A DNA stretch of 64,000 bases from assembly GCA_022836615.1 (NCBI GenBank), contig MU405255.1:62001-126000 (forward strand), in the 5' to 3' direction. This DNA comes from Annulohypoxylon bovei var. microspora (Eukaryota; Ascomycota; Sordariomycetes; Xylariales; Hypoxylaceae). Both the position numbers and the translations under genes were made by a program. Positions 1 through 12,881 of the stretch are shown one piece after another. Within the stretch, counting starts at the first letter, position 1. Every line of letters begins with the position of its first letter. Under the pieces are notes generated by a model. The model did no database searches and was not told the DNA's origin. It saw only the letters and a list, made by a program, of their open reading frames with translations.

Positions 1-932
1 GATTCTACTGAGACCACCTCGTCGACTAGGTCGGACCACCTCTCGGAGTTTAGCTCGGACCACCTCCTAGGGTCTGCAATAACCCTCCTAAAACTCGGGC
101 ATTGCATACATTAATAACGTACCTACCTAAGATAGGTAACTATCCAATTATACAACTCTTATACAGTTCTAAATACCTTTCCTACCTAGCTACCTAGGTA
201 TTAATGTCAAGTTAAGATTTCTTTTACCACCACCTATACCATGGATGACTTATACTAGTTTTTGCCAACAACGTCAATCTCCACCCGGATATCCATGTAC
301 CTAATAAAATCCTACTGCCAGGGTGCTACAGAGTTGCGGAGTTGCGAATACGGGATAAAACATTCCGAGGCGGACCAAAAGTCATCCCGTAAGACCCTAC
401 GATAGTTCCCGAGCCGGCAACTAACAGCAGGTACAATGACCCACAAGAACACCAAAGGATGCAACCAATTAAAATTTCAAGAAAATTAGATACATCTGTG
501 TCCATACTGATTTTGCCTATGCCACATGTACTAGCACCTAACAGTATCAAGATTTCTACGCCGTGAAATAACCCTTTTTTGTTAGTGCAAAATAGTGGTG
601 CTTACTAAGCCTTTTTAACGAATCAAAGTGCTTTTTATTCCGGAACCTCATGTACTGCTGTCAGTTGCCGGTTCGGAAGATACGGTAATACTTTTGGTTG
701 AAAATAGTTACATTTGCACGCGTGATCTCGTTTCGTCTTATGATTCTTGTTACGGAAACATAACGGCCCAACATCATGTCATAGAAGCTGGTGGTATATA
801 GATCGCTTCCCGCGACTTTCATGACGATGCCTTTTGTCTTTTTCTTCTTACAATAATATCCCATTTAGCTAAATCGCGACAATTTTATTGTATTCGATAC
901 GAAGAACTCATTATCCCATTATCACATCAACC
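1..932. other. Intergenic, no gene seen
   Basis: No convincing coding region is seen here. The first 75 bases carry three spaced copies of the octamer accacctc, two of them within a longer shared tcggaccacctc, so the left edge may cut through a repeat. An ACCTAGGT palindrome sits at 192-199. The last 100 bases are AT-rich and probably hold the promoter of the downstream dehydrogenase gene. Confidence 0.6.
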
Positions 933-1871
933 ATGTCAGTTAAAAGATCGGTCCTCGTCACCGGCTGCAGCGAGGGCGGCATAGGCCACGCGCTAGCCAA
1001 GGAGTTCCAAGCCCGTGGCCTGCATGTCTTTGCCACAGCACGCTCGTTGTCCAAGATAGCCTCTCTCGAAAGTATCCCTAACATCACGCTGCTGTCGCTG
1101 GACGTCACTTCGCCTGAGTCTATCGCGGCTGCTGCGTCGGCCGTTTCCACAGCGACAGGGGGCAAGCTAGACTACCTCGTTAACAACTCCGGCTTCCAAG
1201 TCCTTAACCCGCTGCTGGATTTTGACTTGAAGCAAGCGAGGGACATGTTTGAGGTCAACGTGTTCGGGGCCATTGCTACTGTCCAAGCCTTCGCACCTTT
1301 GCTCATCTCGGCCAAGGGATGTGTCGTCAACATGACTTCCATCGCCGCCTTAATGCCTCCGCCCTGGATGGGTAGGTTTTTCATCTTATCAAACCTCGCA
1401 TCCACATCCACATTCTAGGTATTCTAACACTACTCTCTAACTTGTATCTCTTTTTCTACGAATGCAGGATTCTACGCCGGTTCTAAGTCTGCCTTTGTCA
1501 CCATTAGCGAATGTCTGCGTCTAGAACTGCAGCCGCTCGGCATCCGTGTCGTCACCGTCAACGTGGGCACCGTAAAGACCAATATCTTCAGCAACGCTCC
1601 CACACACTACGAGCTTCCGCCCGGCTCGAGGTACGGGCAGGTGGAAAAAGAGATAGGGGCGAGAGTGACGGGGAACGACATCCCCGGTAGTAAGGACACC
1701 CCTGAAGACTTTGCTCGCGGGCTTGTCGGCAAGGTCCTGGGCGGCGCCAGTGGAAAAGTCTCCTGCGGAAAACTATCGACAACTATTAGGGTGCTCACGA
1801 CGTATCTCCCGACCTGGCTAGTTGTTAGTGTCCAGATTTCTATTCCTGCTTTCGTTACTTATCTTCCTTAA
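933..1871 (+). CDS. Short-chain dehydrogenase/reductase, AYR1-like
   Basis: A classical NAD(P)H-dependent SDR of about 280 residues. The family includes yeast Ayr1, a 1-acyl-dihydroxyacetone-phosphate reductase of ER and lipid droplets, and this is my best functional guess. Two exons are inferred, 933-1371 and 1468-1871. The 96 bp intron (GTAGGT..GCAG) interrupts the codon just before the active site and restores frame exactly. The cofactor motif TGCSEGGIG is at residues 10-18 and NNSG at 84-87. The catalytic Ser is at 136, with Tyr149 and Lys153 in YAGSK; YAGSK appears only after splicing. The Met at 933 is chosen over an in-frame Met 45 bases upstream because it gives the usual SDR start immediately before the Rossmann strand. 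The C-terminal tail after the conserved core is hydrophobic and could anchor the protein to membranes. The substrate cannot be told from sequence. SDR fold is near certain; the AYR1 label is moderate. Confidence 0.9.
1372..1467 (+). other. Intron of the SDR gene
   Basis: The donor is GTAGGT after the Trp-Met-Gly stretch and the acceptor is GCAG before the Tyr-x-x-x-Lys motif. Removing it fuses two half-ORFs into one complete SDR catalytic core. Confidence 0.85.
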
Positions 1872-2576
1872 CTCCTTTTAACACCTGTATTTCCCGGTTA
1901 TAAGTTTCCTAAAACGATTACTAATATTGATTTGTAGGATCGCTTGAGTGTCCTTAATACTGGACTCGATACTTGGAAATAAATGCGGAAATGTATTATG
2001 TTAGCGGCGTAACGGTTATTTAAAGTGTTAACATAAGGACCATATTGCCACTGCGCGATTCGCGTTTCGCGTTTAGTATAATTAATGTATGGTCTAAATA
2101 TGTGCTGGTAGCTGACCTGACTGTGTTGAAGATCGGATCCAGGTCACGCCAACTGATTATTAGTAAGTAAGGAGTGAATTAGGTAAGCACCTTGACCTGC
2201 TTCTCGATTTCCTGGTGCAACCTGGGGTAGAATTGCCATTATTTTCAAGACATCTCAAACAAACATTTGGTCAGTCTCACAGATAAACACACTCTTGTCC
2301 TCAGGTATACAGCTGACCGAGGTATGTATATATACCTATAAGCATACACATATATAAAGGTATAATGTAGGTATAGTATATCAAACCAAAAAAAAGACCA
2401 AACCATTAACAACTCCATTAGGGGTATCCCAACACTTTTCATCCGTACACGCCTGTCTACCTATGTTATTAAACCAGCCTGTCCATATTATACTCGGTAA
2501 AATCGTGACGACAGTAATGAACGATTTCCAAACCTAGGTACCTACTCTCACTCCTTCGTTTCTTTCTTTCTTCACT
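1872..2576. other. Intergenic between convergent genes
   Basis: The 3' flanks of the dehydrogenase (+) and the membrane protein gene (-) meet here. The stretch is AT-rich. Around 2056-2075 there is a small gcg/ttcgcg repeat, and an ACCTAGGT palindrome lies at 2532-2539. No coding potential is seen. Confidence 0.6.
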
Positions 2577-4489
2577 CTAGGACGGCCGAGTCGAAAATCT
2601 ACTCGTATCCCCCAGTCTTGGTGTAGATTCCTGGGATATATTCGGGCTGCCCATTAAACTGCGTGACTGGGGCGCACTGGAGCTGCGGGACGAGGTCGAG
2701 CTCGCACCCCGGGCATGGCCCTGAGGTTGTACCGGGAACGGCAGTGATGGCGGTGGCGTCGTTTCGTACCGGAGTGGGGAGAAATCATGACTGGAGCTAT
2801 TTCTAGGCTCTCGCATACCTTGCGCTGCGATATGGGGAAAATAACTATTGTCGCTAAGCAGCGGGGTGGCCACCTGAGAGCTACCTAAGTTCGTTTCGCT
2901 ACCCCAGGACAACTGGTTCTCTAGGTCGACCTGCGGAGACGAATTCGCCGTACTGATTTCTGTTGTCTTAAAATACTGCGACCCTTCCTTTTCCTTTTCT
3001 TGGACGCGCGAGGGCACTAAGTTGTAACTAGAAGGGTCGAGATACTGGATAGTGCCAGCCTGCAACGGTAGCTTTTCGTTCTCGTGCTTGCGATTATTAC
3101 GCTGCGTGAGTTTCTCTGCGGTGGACTGTGAGTTGAAGGATAAACAGACCTAGGTACCTAAGGTACCTAGCAAAGAGAGGGTAAGCCACATACCGCTTAT
3201 GATCTGAGCAAAGCTGAAGACGATCATCGCACTAGAAAATATAGGAACCAGTTGGCCGAAGCTCTTCGCGTCACTCTCCGGATTCTGGTTGTTCTCTAGT
3301 TCAATCCACCCAGATTTGTCTACCCATCCCCGGAGTTTGAATATGTATTGGGTCGAGATAATGGTAGTGGCACAGCTAAGGCCCACGCCGGCTACGAGGT
3401 AAAACAGGAACACGTTCTGCACGATCATCCTCAGGGGCGTTCCGACACCGCAGCATCGCCGGAATTGCTTGGCGAGGTTAGCCCTCATTCCAGGTCTGCT
3501 TTTTCCGCGGCGGAAAAATTTAATAAATTCGGCGATGGTGGCAGCCCCGTAAAAGAGCAGCGTGATGATGTAAAGATTCCAGCCTTGGATCTTGTTGCGC
3601 GGCGTCGACAGGGCGATATTGTCCTTGAAGAAAGTGTTGGCGCTAGACGTTACCTCTCTAAACGTATCCGACACCGTATGTTCGTTGGTCTGAAAGCAGG
3701 CGGCGGCCAGAAGTAGGGAGCTATCTGTCTCATTTGCGTTGGGAATACCCGTAGGAAACGGAACGTCCGTGTTGGCATTTTGGTTCGTCATCAGTAAACC
3801 GGTGACTATAAAAACAAATGTGATGGCGATAACACGGAGGGAGGCTAGCCACGGGAATTTCCAGTAGTTTCGAACGATGGTGACAGATATAAGATGCGTG
3901 GCGCATGTGAGTAGCATCATGTTCGCGACGATGTTGTAGTGATAGGCCGAGATCGTACAGCCTCTCCAGTACCGAAGCGTAAGAGCGTACGCTGCCCCTG
4001 TGAACATCTGTTGGTCGCTACAGGCAAGAATGAGCGTCTCTAGGATCTCGGAGAAGCTAGTGTGAGATCTCTCTGCTTTCTGTCTGAAACAACATATATA
4101 TTAGCTAGGACCTGACTGTGAATCTGGACATCCCCTTACTCCTCACTATAGGTGGTTTTCCAACGATAGGTCTTCATAAACTGCCAGAAAATCGACATTA
4201 TACCAGCAGCTATCGCGAATGAGGTGACGGCGACGAAGACTCCAAGGATCTACTTCATGTGAGTCTAGACACCTAGGTAGTATACCGAGAATGAGGAGTG
4301 TGAACGTACTCCTATACCAGCAATATCCGGGTCACCTGGGAACTGGCCCTTGGCGTACTGGCCAATCCTTGTAAACGGCGCATCCACAACAGTCTTGCCG
4401 TCAACGGTAACATTATTACCGATAATATCGCAGTTCAGTATGATGTTGTAACGTGTCGGGCACTCGGCGATAGAGATGTACGAACCCAT
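2577..4489 (-). CDS. Multi-spanning membrane protein of unknown function
   Basis: Four exons are inferred on the minus strand: 4489-4310, 4249-4140, 4083-3194 and 3115-2577. They encode about 572 residues and all junctions keep frame. Exon 2 holds a transmembrane helix (ILGVFVAV...). Exon 3 carries several more hydrophobic segments, a short sequence ACSDQQMFTGAAYALTLRYW, a long luminal or extracellular loop, and a basic stretch FFRRGKSRPGMR. The C-terminal 180 residues are hydrophilic and rich in Ser, Pro and Arg, as in a cytosolic regulatory tail. I recognise the layout from uncharacterised integral membrane proteins of filamentous ascomycetes, but I know no named function. The exon 3/4 join is the weakest: the acceptor CGCAG is chosen because it alone restores frame, while a nearby CACAG would not. 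Introns 1 and 3 carry copies of the window's CCTAGGT motif. It is clearly a membrane protein; its role is unknown. Confidence 0.8.
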
Positions 4490-7400
4490 CGTGGCAAGCG
4501 AGTGTTGTCCCAGTAACTGATGTAAGAACAGAATATCGAACGAGCCAACTTATATAATAGAAGACGTCCGACGTCCCTTGCAAAGAAAGGATCTAAATAT
4601 ATAAAGTGGCTACTCTCTGATCCAGCCACATCAGACTATCGAAAAAATACCATAGTAAAATGCAGTAAAGTTGCAGCTTCGATTAGTCGAGAATCAGACA
4701 CATGCCATCGCTCGAGGGCGTGGGAGGACTTTATCTAGGAACCCTGTGCGACAGTATATGCCGTGTCATGTTCCCCCGATAGTTCCTGGCAGGGGGTTCG
4801 TTCATGAGTTGCGCCAGCCTACAATATCAAACGAAGAAAATATGCATTTCGAATCCTTCAAACCAACAATTGTAACTCCCACCCAGGTTATGGGCTGGCT
4901 GAGGCTGAGAATGCCATAGCTAGACACGGACCGAAGGGTTGCATCACATCATCCAGCGCTCGAATGTGCGAAACCATGCAGGGGCGTTAATGATAATTCC
5001 CCCCCTCATAGCAATATTCTACGCGTCTTCTGTCTTTCAACAACTATTCTCATGTGATAAGGCTACCTATAGATCTATCCCGTCCTTAGGTGGTCACATA
5101 AAGAAGTAGCCAGTCGAGTTATTTTTAAACCGGGAGCCCCCGTGAGCTTCTTAGAATGGCTACACGGCAGATCTTACACAGCTCCTATAAATTTGGATAC
5201 AGGTAAGACTAGGTAGGCTCTTGAGAACTCTCGACTGCTTGCTGGAATTATCTGTAGCTATCGCGAAGGCGTATCAGAAGCAATTCTAGTGATTCAGTCG
5301 GGCTTTAAACCTCCCAAGGCCGTAATCAGTGGCGGTAGCCCCCAACGTGCAGATGGTGCGGTACCACGAGGAAGATGACCTAAATTTGGAACAAGGCAGT
5401 GTTAGAACACCCCGCAAGCTGATTCACCCGTCGCCGCATAGCCCGGGGAAATATAGAATTCTAGTTTACTTGCCCAGATACGTCTAGAAATGAGGAGTAT
5501 CGGACGAGTGTTATCACACCCTTTACATTGACAAACATTCTCGCGGTGCGATTCGAGGGGTGGGTATGTAGGTCAGACGAGAGAGCCGATCTTCTAGGAT
5601 TAGATACCGACAACTCCCCTTGTTTCAGCTGAATTTTGCTATTTCAACCAACAGATAGGTACCCTACCTAGGCACTAGGTAATCATCCTGTTTGGTGGCT
5701 GCTGATATTCTGTAACATAATGCAATGGCACCGTGCTATCACAAGTGTACCGAGCTGGGGTTGATTACCGCTTTCGAACCAACATGACAACTTATCGAAT
5801 CTTGGGGGCTAAATATCAGAAGTCAAACTGAAGTGATGCATATTAATAAGCGAGAAGGATGAAAAGGTTGTAAGGATTACTGGGGTATTTCGAAGCCACT
5901 TTCACTTTCGGACATATCTGCTTGGAAGTTTTCCTAGAACAAAAAGGAAAAATGAAACAAACCCCAAGATGGCTTTTCTGCACGGGATTGAAGCAAACCG
6001 TAACACGGGCTACCGATGGGGTATCCTCGTAGGAATACGTAATACGCGCAAATATCAGAGCGCGATATCAGAGTGCGATACACCGTAAGATTTTAAATAT
6101 GAAGCTAGGCTGTCATTAATGAAGGTGATAGGTTATTGATAGTGCCTACCTAAGTAGCTTCATATCCAAATGCTTGCGTAGGTATGATAAGAGGACATTT
6201 GCTTTTCAAACCTCAATATCTAGGTACCTACTTGGTAGATGATGAGCTTCGAAGCAGTCATCAAAGATAGAAGTTCATAGTTTAAGTTACGCAAAGCATA
6301 CGAGAAACCAACACGGAGAGAGGGAGACGAGAGTTATGAGTAAAAACTGAGTTGGCAAGTGTGCTCTTCGCACCTTAATTGCCGTCCACCAAGTCAATGG
6401 CCGAGCGACAACTCCCCTCGTGAGAAAGGGGGGAGTATCCAACTACCACTAAAGCTAAATCCAAGGCATTATCGTACAATGAAGTACGCCAAAACAAGGG
6501 GAACAAGCTATCCCTCCCAGCCAGCACGCCTATTAAATATGGTGTGCCCGATTTCCAGCCGGCAGCAGCATTACAACTTTCGTCGTGCTTTGGTGTCCCA
6601 CATCCCTCGGTGCAACAACATTGTTAGGAAGAAGGAAAAAAGGGGAACAAAATATCCAGTCTCCCTTTTCCCTCCGTGCCCGCATCGCCGTAACTCACAA
6701 CTCCGCGCTAAGACAAGATGCCATAACCGGCCCGGCCGCTAAGCCTCTCCTGCCCCCGTCTACCAGCCCAGGTGACAAGTATATACACGCGGAAACGCCG
6801 AAGAGAGATCCCTGAGGTCGCCAGTCCTATAAACCAAAGCAATATGCCATGTTTCCAAAACGCCGCGACCATAGTTTGGCGGGGAGAAACAAAATAGGAT
6901 TAAAAAGAAGTCGAGAGGCGCCGCCTCTAGGTCGCCTGGACTCCTCGTAAGTCTCCTCGCGGAGGCCATGGATGTAGTAGGCGAATAGCAGCCGGGTCAT
7001 ATTTCAGTCCAGCGTAGATATTTCACCGGGCTGCCGGAAATCAGCAAGCCCTACACCCCTGGTAAAACGTTGTGTTCGTTTGCGGTTTTGGTACAGTACA
7101 ATCCCGGCGCTGCCCTCCGTTCGAGATGCCGGCTACGATAGGTAGGTCGGCCCAGTCGAAGAAGCAGGCGGTGATGAAAACGTATCCGCACGGATCCCAC
7201 CTGTCGAATTGCTATATGAGATGAAAAGACGAGGGACAATATGATGTAACCCCCTTGAATGAACAAGAAAAGAACGGCGCATTAAAAAAAGAGAATCGTA
7301 CGACGATAACAGACGAATAGAAAAACAACATTATTCGAGCTTTGGGTGGCGGTTTTGACAATCGAATCTAGGCTGACACGATATAGTAGATTTACTAATC

Positions 7401-7614
7401 GGTCGAAGCCAAGGTCAGGTCAAAACGACTCCGTGCGAAGATCAGGAAAGAAATGGCGTTAAACATCCACGCTGTTCTCCTCCCTTTTCTGGACCTTTTT
7501 TTCATTCGTTTTCGGTTTTGCTTCTTCGCGTGCCTCTATCGGAATCCCATTCGTCGAATTTATCCTTCTATATGCTCGTAAATATGAAAAGAAAAGAGCA
7601 AGCAGGTGGGATCA
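4490..7614. other. Intergenic, 3.1 kb, no gene seen
   Basis: Only short ORFs occur, with no recognisable domain; the longest, at 6359-6742 (+), has low-complexity composition and no family look. Scattered CCTACCT/AGGTACC pieces occur near 5650 and 6220. The right part is the 3' flank of the zinc-finger gene and is followed by a pyrimidine-rich stretch near 7490-7530. Confidence 0.55.
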
Positions 7615-9795
7615 TTAAGGATAGACCATACTGAACTCGAACTCCTCCATGTGCTGCGGTACCTCGTGGTAGACTGTCATCGGGGTGACAGTTGCGGAGG
7701 ACGACAGGGCCGAGTTGAATTGGTTCATATGGTCTTGAGGAGCAATTGCTGAAAGGTCTGGGGCGAAAGTGGATGAGATTGTGGTAGGCGACATGGCATT
7801 GTTGAAGTTGAAATCGGCAGACGAAAGCGGCATTCCGTTCATGTAGGCGACGTCGGTGTTGACGACGAGGTTGTTATAATCCACCTCGGCAAACATGTTG
7901 CCAGCCATCTTGTGCGGTATGTTGAACTCGGCAGGATACGATTCCATCACGGCGGACTCGGGATCCGCCATGGGATGATTAACATCGTCTTCGCCGTCGT
8001 CGTCATCGTCTAGCTCGTATTTGTTTACCCAGATCTCCTTCATCCAGTTCTTGAGCTCGTTCATCGGGGGCCAGTCGCCGCCCCCTTTGCCACCGCGCTT
8101 GTCCTCGTCGCTACGGTTATTCCCATTGCCCTTATTCTTCTGTCGCGACGGCTTCTCCTTGAAGTGGGTGCGGCGAAGATGTGCGGCCGCGTTGTAGTAT
8201 GCGCCGTATTTCTTCTGCGCTTTGCAGGCCTTGCACTTACTGAGAGGGTTGACGGCGGGGATGCCTATGGAGAGGCCGTGGGCGACTGGGTCGACACAAA
8301 TCCACTTTTTGACGGTGGTTTGATGTTTGGCGTCTCTGTGGCGACGAAGTTCGTGCTCTCCACGGAACCCGTCCTTGTGCTCGTCACACTGTTCGCAGAA
8401 GACCTTGGGCTGCTTCGGTCGTACGTACTTGGTCTTCGCGATGGCCGTCTTACCATCCTTCTTAGAATTAGCCTGCGACTCTCCCGCAATGTGTTCGCTG
8501 CTCGGCTTGGGCTTCAAGGGTGCGTTCAAAGCACGCTGGCATTGAAGCTTCAGAGTATCCTTGGCCCGGACCTTTAGAGACGAACTCGATCTGGTGCTGG
8601 CCATGCTCGCGCTAGACACCGACCGTTCCATGTCCGAAGATGAGAGGAGCGCGTCGGTAGGCGCCGAGGCGGCATATTGGTGGGCGAAGGGCGGTGCTAA
8701 GCTTGCCCCGACGGCGATGAGTGCGTCTTCGCTGCAGTAGGGCCGCTTCCCTAACGGCGAGTTATCTCCACTGCCGCCGTTCTGCTGAAACCCTTCCTGA
8801 TAAAACGCCTCACCCCCTTGCGACATCTGCGAGCCGAGACTCATCATACGAACACCGCCGGAGACAGACTGGTTGTCGAACAGACTATTCTGTCGGGTCA
8901 TCGGCGCTGTGTCATATGTGGGCGCCGTCGTCATCGAACCGCAGACGGATACGTTAGTAATGTTGAACTGGGGCACGTCGACATCATGGTTCTGCGAAGG
9001 CACCGACGAACCGAAAGAATCCACCGCTTGGGAAGATTCTTCGGAGTACGGATGTTGGGAGAAGAATACTTCGGGGTCGAGCATCACGCCTGTCATGGGC
9101 CCCGTCTCCGACAGAGTAGGCATGTCATGTCGATGCTTCGACTGGGAGGAACGCAGGGACTGCGAGTGAGCGAGGGCGTAAGATGATACGGGCTCGTCCT
9201 TGTCTACGTAATCCGCCACGCCCGCACTTCTCATCTGCACGCCGGCGTTATGTATCCGCGGCGGAGGAGATATCGGGACGTTGCCGGTGAAGGGACCGGC
9301 AGACTGGGTGGACAGGTTTGAACCGAGACGGTCCATCTTCTGCGAGGCCGGAGCTTGCTGGGACATGGTCCTAGCACGCTTGATGGCGTGGGCATTATGG
9401 CTATGTCGGTTCTAGCGAGTGCCCGTCAGTATGCCCGGTCAGTCACACACAGAGGCTTGTTTAGAAAATTATCTTACAGATGGCCGTGCAGCGCCTTCAT
9501 GACGACTATACCCGTGCATACCATTGCTTCGAGGAACTGTATTACTTCTCGACATGCCATCTTGATGGAAGTGGGTGGCAGGTGTGGCAGGAGTACTTGA
9601 CAGTTGGAACTCATTATGAACAGTGGAAGAAGCATCAAGAATGCTCGGGCTCGATGACTGAACTACTTGCGATTGATAAACAGAGCTCTGTAGTTGCGAT
9701 ATTTCCTCCTTCGCTCTGCGAAGATCCGCCTCCCTCTCCTCTATCAGGAGCTTAAGCTTCTGGATCTCGAGATCTTGATTTGTGCAATGACTCAT
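7615..9795 (-). CDS. C2H2 zinc-finger protein with N-terminal coiled coil
   Basis: Two exons, 9795-9478 and 9411-7615, encode about 704 residues. The 66 bp intron has donor GTAAGA and acceptor GCTAG, and the join is in phase, so the Met at 9366 is internal rather than the start. Residues 1-40 form a charged leucine-rich coiled coil (EIQKLKLLIEEREADLRR). A long Ser/Gln-rich region follows. At about residues 440-530 there are paired Cys/His elements: CEQC followed by an H-R-D-A-K-H ending, then CKAC with HLRRTH. Between and around them are basic segments (KPKQPKVF, KEKPSRQKNKG), and an acidic run (LDDDDDGEDD) lies further on. The C-terminal part is Asn/Ser/Met-rich, as in activation regions. 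I infer a nuclear DNA-binding regulator. The fingers are spaced unusually, so DNA targets cannot be predicted. The gene stands alone, with 3 kb or more of non-coding DNA on both sides. Confidence 0.85.
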
Positions 9796-11304
9796 GATTA
9801 TAAGATCAGACTCGTGCGGGAGTGGTCGGTGAGGGCGGGAAGATCAACAATATGCCTGAGGCAGGCTAGCAGACGAGGCGAGATTTGCTATCTCGACCCT
9901 TAACGCTTTAACGCTTAACGCTTCACGCCTCACTAATTCTTCTTCTTCGTTTCTTCTTTTCTTCTTCCCCCCTCTCACACACGCTAACAATACGAGCAGC
10001 CTCGTTGGGTAGAACCCTCGACAGGAGAGTCCAACAAGGATGATTGATTTGATTTGATTTTCGTTCGTCTCGTCGACGAGATCTGCCAGGCGAGAATGAT
10101 ACCTATTGACGGACTAAAACCCGATCTAGGAAAAGTATGGGGAAAAGGGAAGAACGAAACACAGACTTCGATACCCAAAGATTTGAAAACCAAAGGATGT
10201 TGCTTAATTATGTACCAGTCAGTCAAGACGAGGCTTTGGAACCATGCGCGGCAGCGGGTCTGCAATCCTCGCTCTCTTTCCCACGATACGCTTGTCCAAT
10301 TTGCATGTACCGGTATGTATCTAATTTACGAGAATCCCGCGGGCTTAGATCGACTCTTGGCCTTGCAACCTGGCCCGGGTTTGGCTCCAGACCCTTGCAA
10401 CCTCGAATGGGTTGCCAAACAAGCTAGCGTCCCAGGAACTGGTGTGATTTGACAGGGCACTTCGAAGAATTGCATGTATTAGAGGGACGTCAGTCGATGC
10501 TATGTAGCTACTAGCTAGCTTCTTCGCTTTGGGGGTGATTTCCGGAGGGTAGGATGGGCCGCCGTGGCCTGTCAGACCTCGCTGTCCTGCTGCAAGAGAA
10601 AGCCCACTTAGACTTGGGGGAGGGGACTTACATAGTAAGACCTTCGAGACTCTTGCTGACAGCCCGATGGGAAAAAGCTTGCACCATCCGGAATGTCTCG
10701 CTCTCTGCAGAATATGGCAACGACTAGCACACCTGCGAGTACTTACAGTACGGTCTAATGCGATGTAACCTAGCAAAATGCAGCGCGAGCTCGACGCTGG
10801 GTCCTCCGCTACGGGATCTTAGGACCTTACAGGTCAGTTTTTTGGTTATATTTCTTTATACCAGTGTCCTTGCAAGGGGGACCCCCCCTCGCCCGAGTGA
10901 CGCAGTCAGCCAATTCATCGATCGTTGCTGTTTTCTGCGAAATCATCAGGGCAACGGAGAGAAAGAAAACACACTGACACGTAGGCAAATTTGGAGGTAT
11001 GTAGGGGGATTGTAAGCAGTGTGTGACATGTTACCGAACTATCCTACTCTACTCTATTCTACGTGTGTACATACGTGTGTGATTAATTACTGATATACTA
11101 CCTACCTATGTAATTATCATGGTCCGAAAGTGGTTTTACTAGTAGACAGCTGAGTACCTACCCAGGTAGACAGGTACATAGATCGTCTGGCTGACTGGCT
11201 GATTACATAAACAAATTTAATAAGTCTAATGAATTGCTAAGGCTATAGCGGCATTTCAAGGTCCAATTTTCGTAATGACGAGTTGTCAAATTCGGTATTG
11301 ATTA

Positions 11305-11333
11305 GGATGGGGATGGGGATGGGGATGGGGATG
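11305..11333. repeat. GGATGG hexamer tandem repeat
   Basis: Nearly five perfect head-to-tail copies of a G-rich hexamer are seen. It is a simple microsatellite; the runs of four G could in principle form a quadruplex. Confidence 0.9.
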
Positions 11334-11455
11334 ATCTATTTGGATCTCTCTCTATAGTAATGCTAAGAACCTGAAGATGATGGGAAATTTGTAAATCCCA
11401 TTATCCAGCCTGGTAATCCAGTTTCATGGTTTTATCAGTAAAAATCCCCTGTAGC

Positions 11456-11527
11456 ATAGAGGCGTAGAGCGTAGAGCGTAGAGCGTAGAGGCGTAGGGCA
11501 TAAGGGCATAAGAGCATAAGAGCATAG
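11456..11527. repeat. Minisatellite with gcgtaga / gcataag units
   Basis: The 5' half repeats a gcgtaga-type unit and the 3' half repeats a gcataag-type unit. The two grade into one another, as expected for a diverging minisatellite of 7-10 bp units. Confidence 0.85.
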
Positions 11528-12881
11528 AAATAAATGGGTTATAATTTACAAATACCAAATATTGATTCTCTGGGTATTGTGTACTGGTAGTTTCCTTCCC
11601 GAATCTTTCTCGTTATGCTGTAAAGCCACGCACGTAGGTAGGTCATGCACGTTTCCTTTTTGTCCGTTCTCTGTTCGTCGTCATCCAGAACGTGGGGTTG
11701 CATACATAAGAAAGGGATAACTCATACATACCTGGCCGTACCTAACCTAGGTAGGAATAGAGGTATGGAGGTATGTATAGATATGGAGATAAAATCTCGT
11801 CGGATGCATCTTGCATTTCGATAGGATCTGTTTATCGGGTCGTGCGCGCGGACTGCTTGCAACGCCCGTTCGTTTCTTCGTTTACATAGTACACTATGGG
11901 AATCTTGCCCATGTGCTGCTTATTGAGGTCCACTTGCAGGTCGCTCATCTCTCTGGGCTGTCTCTCTTTTCCCCAGCGAACCCGCACTCGGCACAGACCA
12001 GCCCTAGAGCTACCGTAGAGCTACAGAGAAGAAGAAAAAGCGGAAAAGGGCAATGCCCGCGGCATACACACATACATACACACATACCTACATACATACG
12101 ATGTACAGTCTGACAGTTTATTAGACGAAGGAGCGCGAAGAGCTAGCCACGCATTCGGTCTGCAAGGGAGAAACCTCGTGCCCATCGTCCAAGGAGAGAT
12201 GCATGCAATAGCTTGCATATCCTAGCATATCTTAGCTGCCACTTGTTTGCCTTGTTTTTGACGAATCTAGCACTCATTGGGTGTCAATGAGTCAGTGTGT
12301 TGTTCGAGAGTGAGGCGACCACCCCCGCGACCCTTTTGAGTGGCTGGAAAAGATTCTTTAGGCGGTGCGGATCCCTGAAGGGCGACGGTGGGTCGCGCCC
12401 CAGGACATGTCAGGACATTTCTTATCCAATCTGTCCAATATAATCGTCTTCTATGGACGTATGAGTGGGTGCATATCCTTACCGCATCACTGGCTGCGGC
12501 TGTCGTTGCCTCAAGACAGAGTGAAGATGTATGAAGATTGAAAATGAAGAGATTTGAAGAACAAGTCACCTACATAATACCCTACATACTACATAGTACA
12601 GCGGAAACGTGCGGCCTTATTCGACTCATTGCCGGCACAATCTTGGATCCGCTGAGATGTCCATCGATCTATCCAACCATTCACCATTCCAACCATTCCA
12701 GCCAGTCCTAGACTCGCGGGTGTCCTATGATATGATATGCGAGAGAGCCGATATGCGAGAGAAGATTCAACCTTCTTCCCTTCCGCTGACCGCCCATCTA
12801 TGCATGCGCGACCGTGGTGCTAATGCATAGAATGACGGCTTATACATTATAAGTTAGGATTGTGCTTCTCGGCCAGCTAAA

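Noticed and set aside
6359..6742. 127-codon plus-strand ORF
   Set aside because: Basic, Pro/Ser/Arg composition typical of chance frames; no family feature.
8164..9600. Several plus-strand ORFs over 70 codons
   Set aside because: They are shadows of the zinc-finger gene on the minus strand; no domain or splice logic supports them.
10345..10776. 143-codon minus-strand ORF
   Set aside because: Part of it reads plausibly, but there is no domain, no clear splice context, and the first half looks random; left as non-coding.
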